Shown here one piece after another: positions 5,923-6,257 of a stretch of 6,257 nucleotides of DNA. The stretch is from assembly GCA_947458345.1 (NCBI GenBank), contig CANHBU010000118.1, positions 1-6,257 on the forward strand, in the 5' to 3' direction. How positions within the stretch are numbered: position 1 is the first letter of the stretch; the number at the start of each line of letters is the position of its first letter. Source of the DNA: Comamonadaceae bacterium (GTDB lineage Bacteria; Pseudomonadota; Gammaproteobacteria; Burkholderiales; Burkholderiaceae_C). The notes beneath the pieces were generated by a model. The model was given only the letters and a program-made list of their open reading frames with translations. It had not been told where the DNA came from and ran no database searches. A program made the translations under genes and the position numbers.

Positions 5923-6257
5923 TCAGTAGTCGCCGGAGGCCAGGTTCTCGAACTTGGTGTGCTTGGCCACAAAGGCAAGTTTGGTGGTGCCGGTCGGACC
6001 ATTGCGCTGCTTGCTGATGATCACCTCCGCCACGCCCGGCTCCTTGCAGGCTTCCTTGGTGTAGTACTCATCGCGGTAGATGAACATGATCACGTCGGCA
6101 TCTTGCTCAATGGCGCCGGACTCACGCAGATCGCTCATCATCGGCCGCTTGTCGGTGCGCGCCTCGACTCCACGCGAGAGCTGAGACAAGGCAATCACCG
6201 GGCACTGCAGCTCCTTGGCCAGCATCTTCAAGCCCCGGGAAATCTCGCCCACGGCCG
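5923..6257 (-). CDS. dnaB: Replicative DNA helicase DnaB, C-terminal part (partial)
   Basis: The frame enters from the right edge and ends at TGA (5923-5925), giving about 111 visible residues of the RecA-like C-terminal ATPase domain. DnaB is the hexameric 5'-3' helicase that unwinds DNA at the replication fork. Recognisable are the conserved core [16 protein letters not shown], which carries the DnaB motif H3-type Gln/Ser region, then [30 protein letters not shown], and KQRNGPTGT near the end. These line up with E. coli DnaB (recalled: LRESGSIEQDAD, KQRNGPIGT). The C-terminus ends in ASGDY, normal for the family. The N-terminal domain, linker and Walker A lie outside the window. It is on the same strand as maiA with a 75-base gap and no hairpin terminator between, so read-through into maiA-pgeF is possible. 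Confidence 0.97.
   Translation of the reverse strand, partial: AVGEISRGLKMLAKELQCPVIALSQLSRGVEARTDKRPMMSDLRESGAIEQDADVIMFIYRDEYYTKEACKEPGVAEVIISKQRNGPTGTTKLAFVAKHTKFENLASGDY

Noticed and set aside
1..6257. A previously undescribed multi-gene system
   Set aside because: All larger genes belong to well-known families in a housekeeping and PHA-storage arrangement. There is no transposase, integrase, tRNA, rRNA, toxin-antitoxin pair or defence-type domain.

Overview
The window is about 62% GC by eye. Its gene content and protein sequences point to a betaproteobacterium of the Burkholderiales, most likely Comamonadaceae. The polyhydroxyalkanoate (PHA) proteins look very close to the Cupriavidus/Comamonadaceae class I set, and the genes lie in the order dnaB, maiA, pgeF, small membrane protein, phaC, phaA, phaB. 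The genus cannot be fixed from the sequence alone.

Layout, left to right. (1) Positions 1-197, + strand: the 3' end of an unidentified gene entering from the left, or a complete small ORF. (2) Positions 226-255: a strong hairpin with A and T tracts that can terminate transcription from both sides. (3) Positions 271-4030, - strand: a phaC-phaA-phaB operon, transcribed right to left. phaC has a TTG start supported by a ribosome binding site, and a terminator-like hairpin lies between phaA and phaB. (4) Positions 4031-4184: a divergent intergenic region that should hold the pha promoter. (5) Positions 4185-4484, + strand: a 99-residue two-helix membrane protein whose 3' end overlaps pgeF tail to tail. 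(6) Positions 4401-5847, - strand: maiA followed 10 bases later by pgeF. (7) Positions 5848-5914: short tandem repeats filling most of the gap between dnaB and maiA. (8) Positions 5923-6257, - strand: the C-terminal part of the replicative helicase gene dnaB, cut by the window edge.

How the genes work together: PhaA condenses two acetyl-CoA, PhaB reduces acetoacetyl-CoA with NADPH, and PhaC polymerises (R)-3-hydroxybutyryl-CoA into PHB granules, a carbon and reducing-power store. maiA, pgeF and dnaB have unrelated roles (aromatic-ring catabolism, peptidoglycan/purine-related housekeeping, and replication).

I see no novel multi-gene system, mobile element, CRISPR array or RNA gene here. The observation most worth checking is that PhaB, otherwise intact and canonical, has Phe (TTC at 553-555) where the catalytic Tyr of the short-chain dehydrogenase Ser-Tyr-Lys triad should be.
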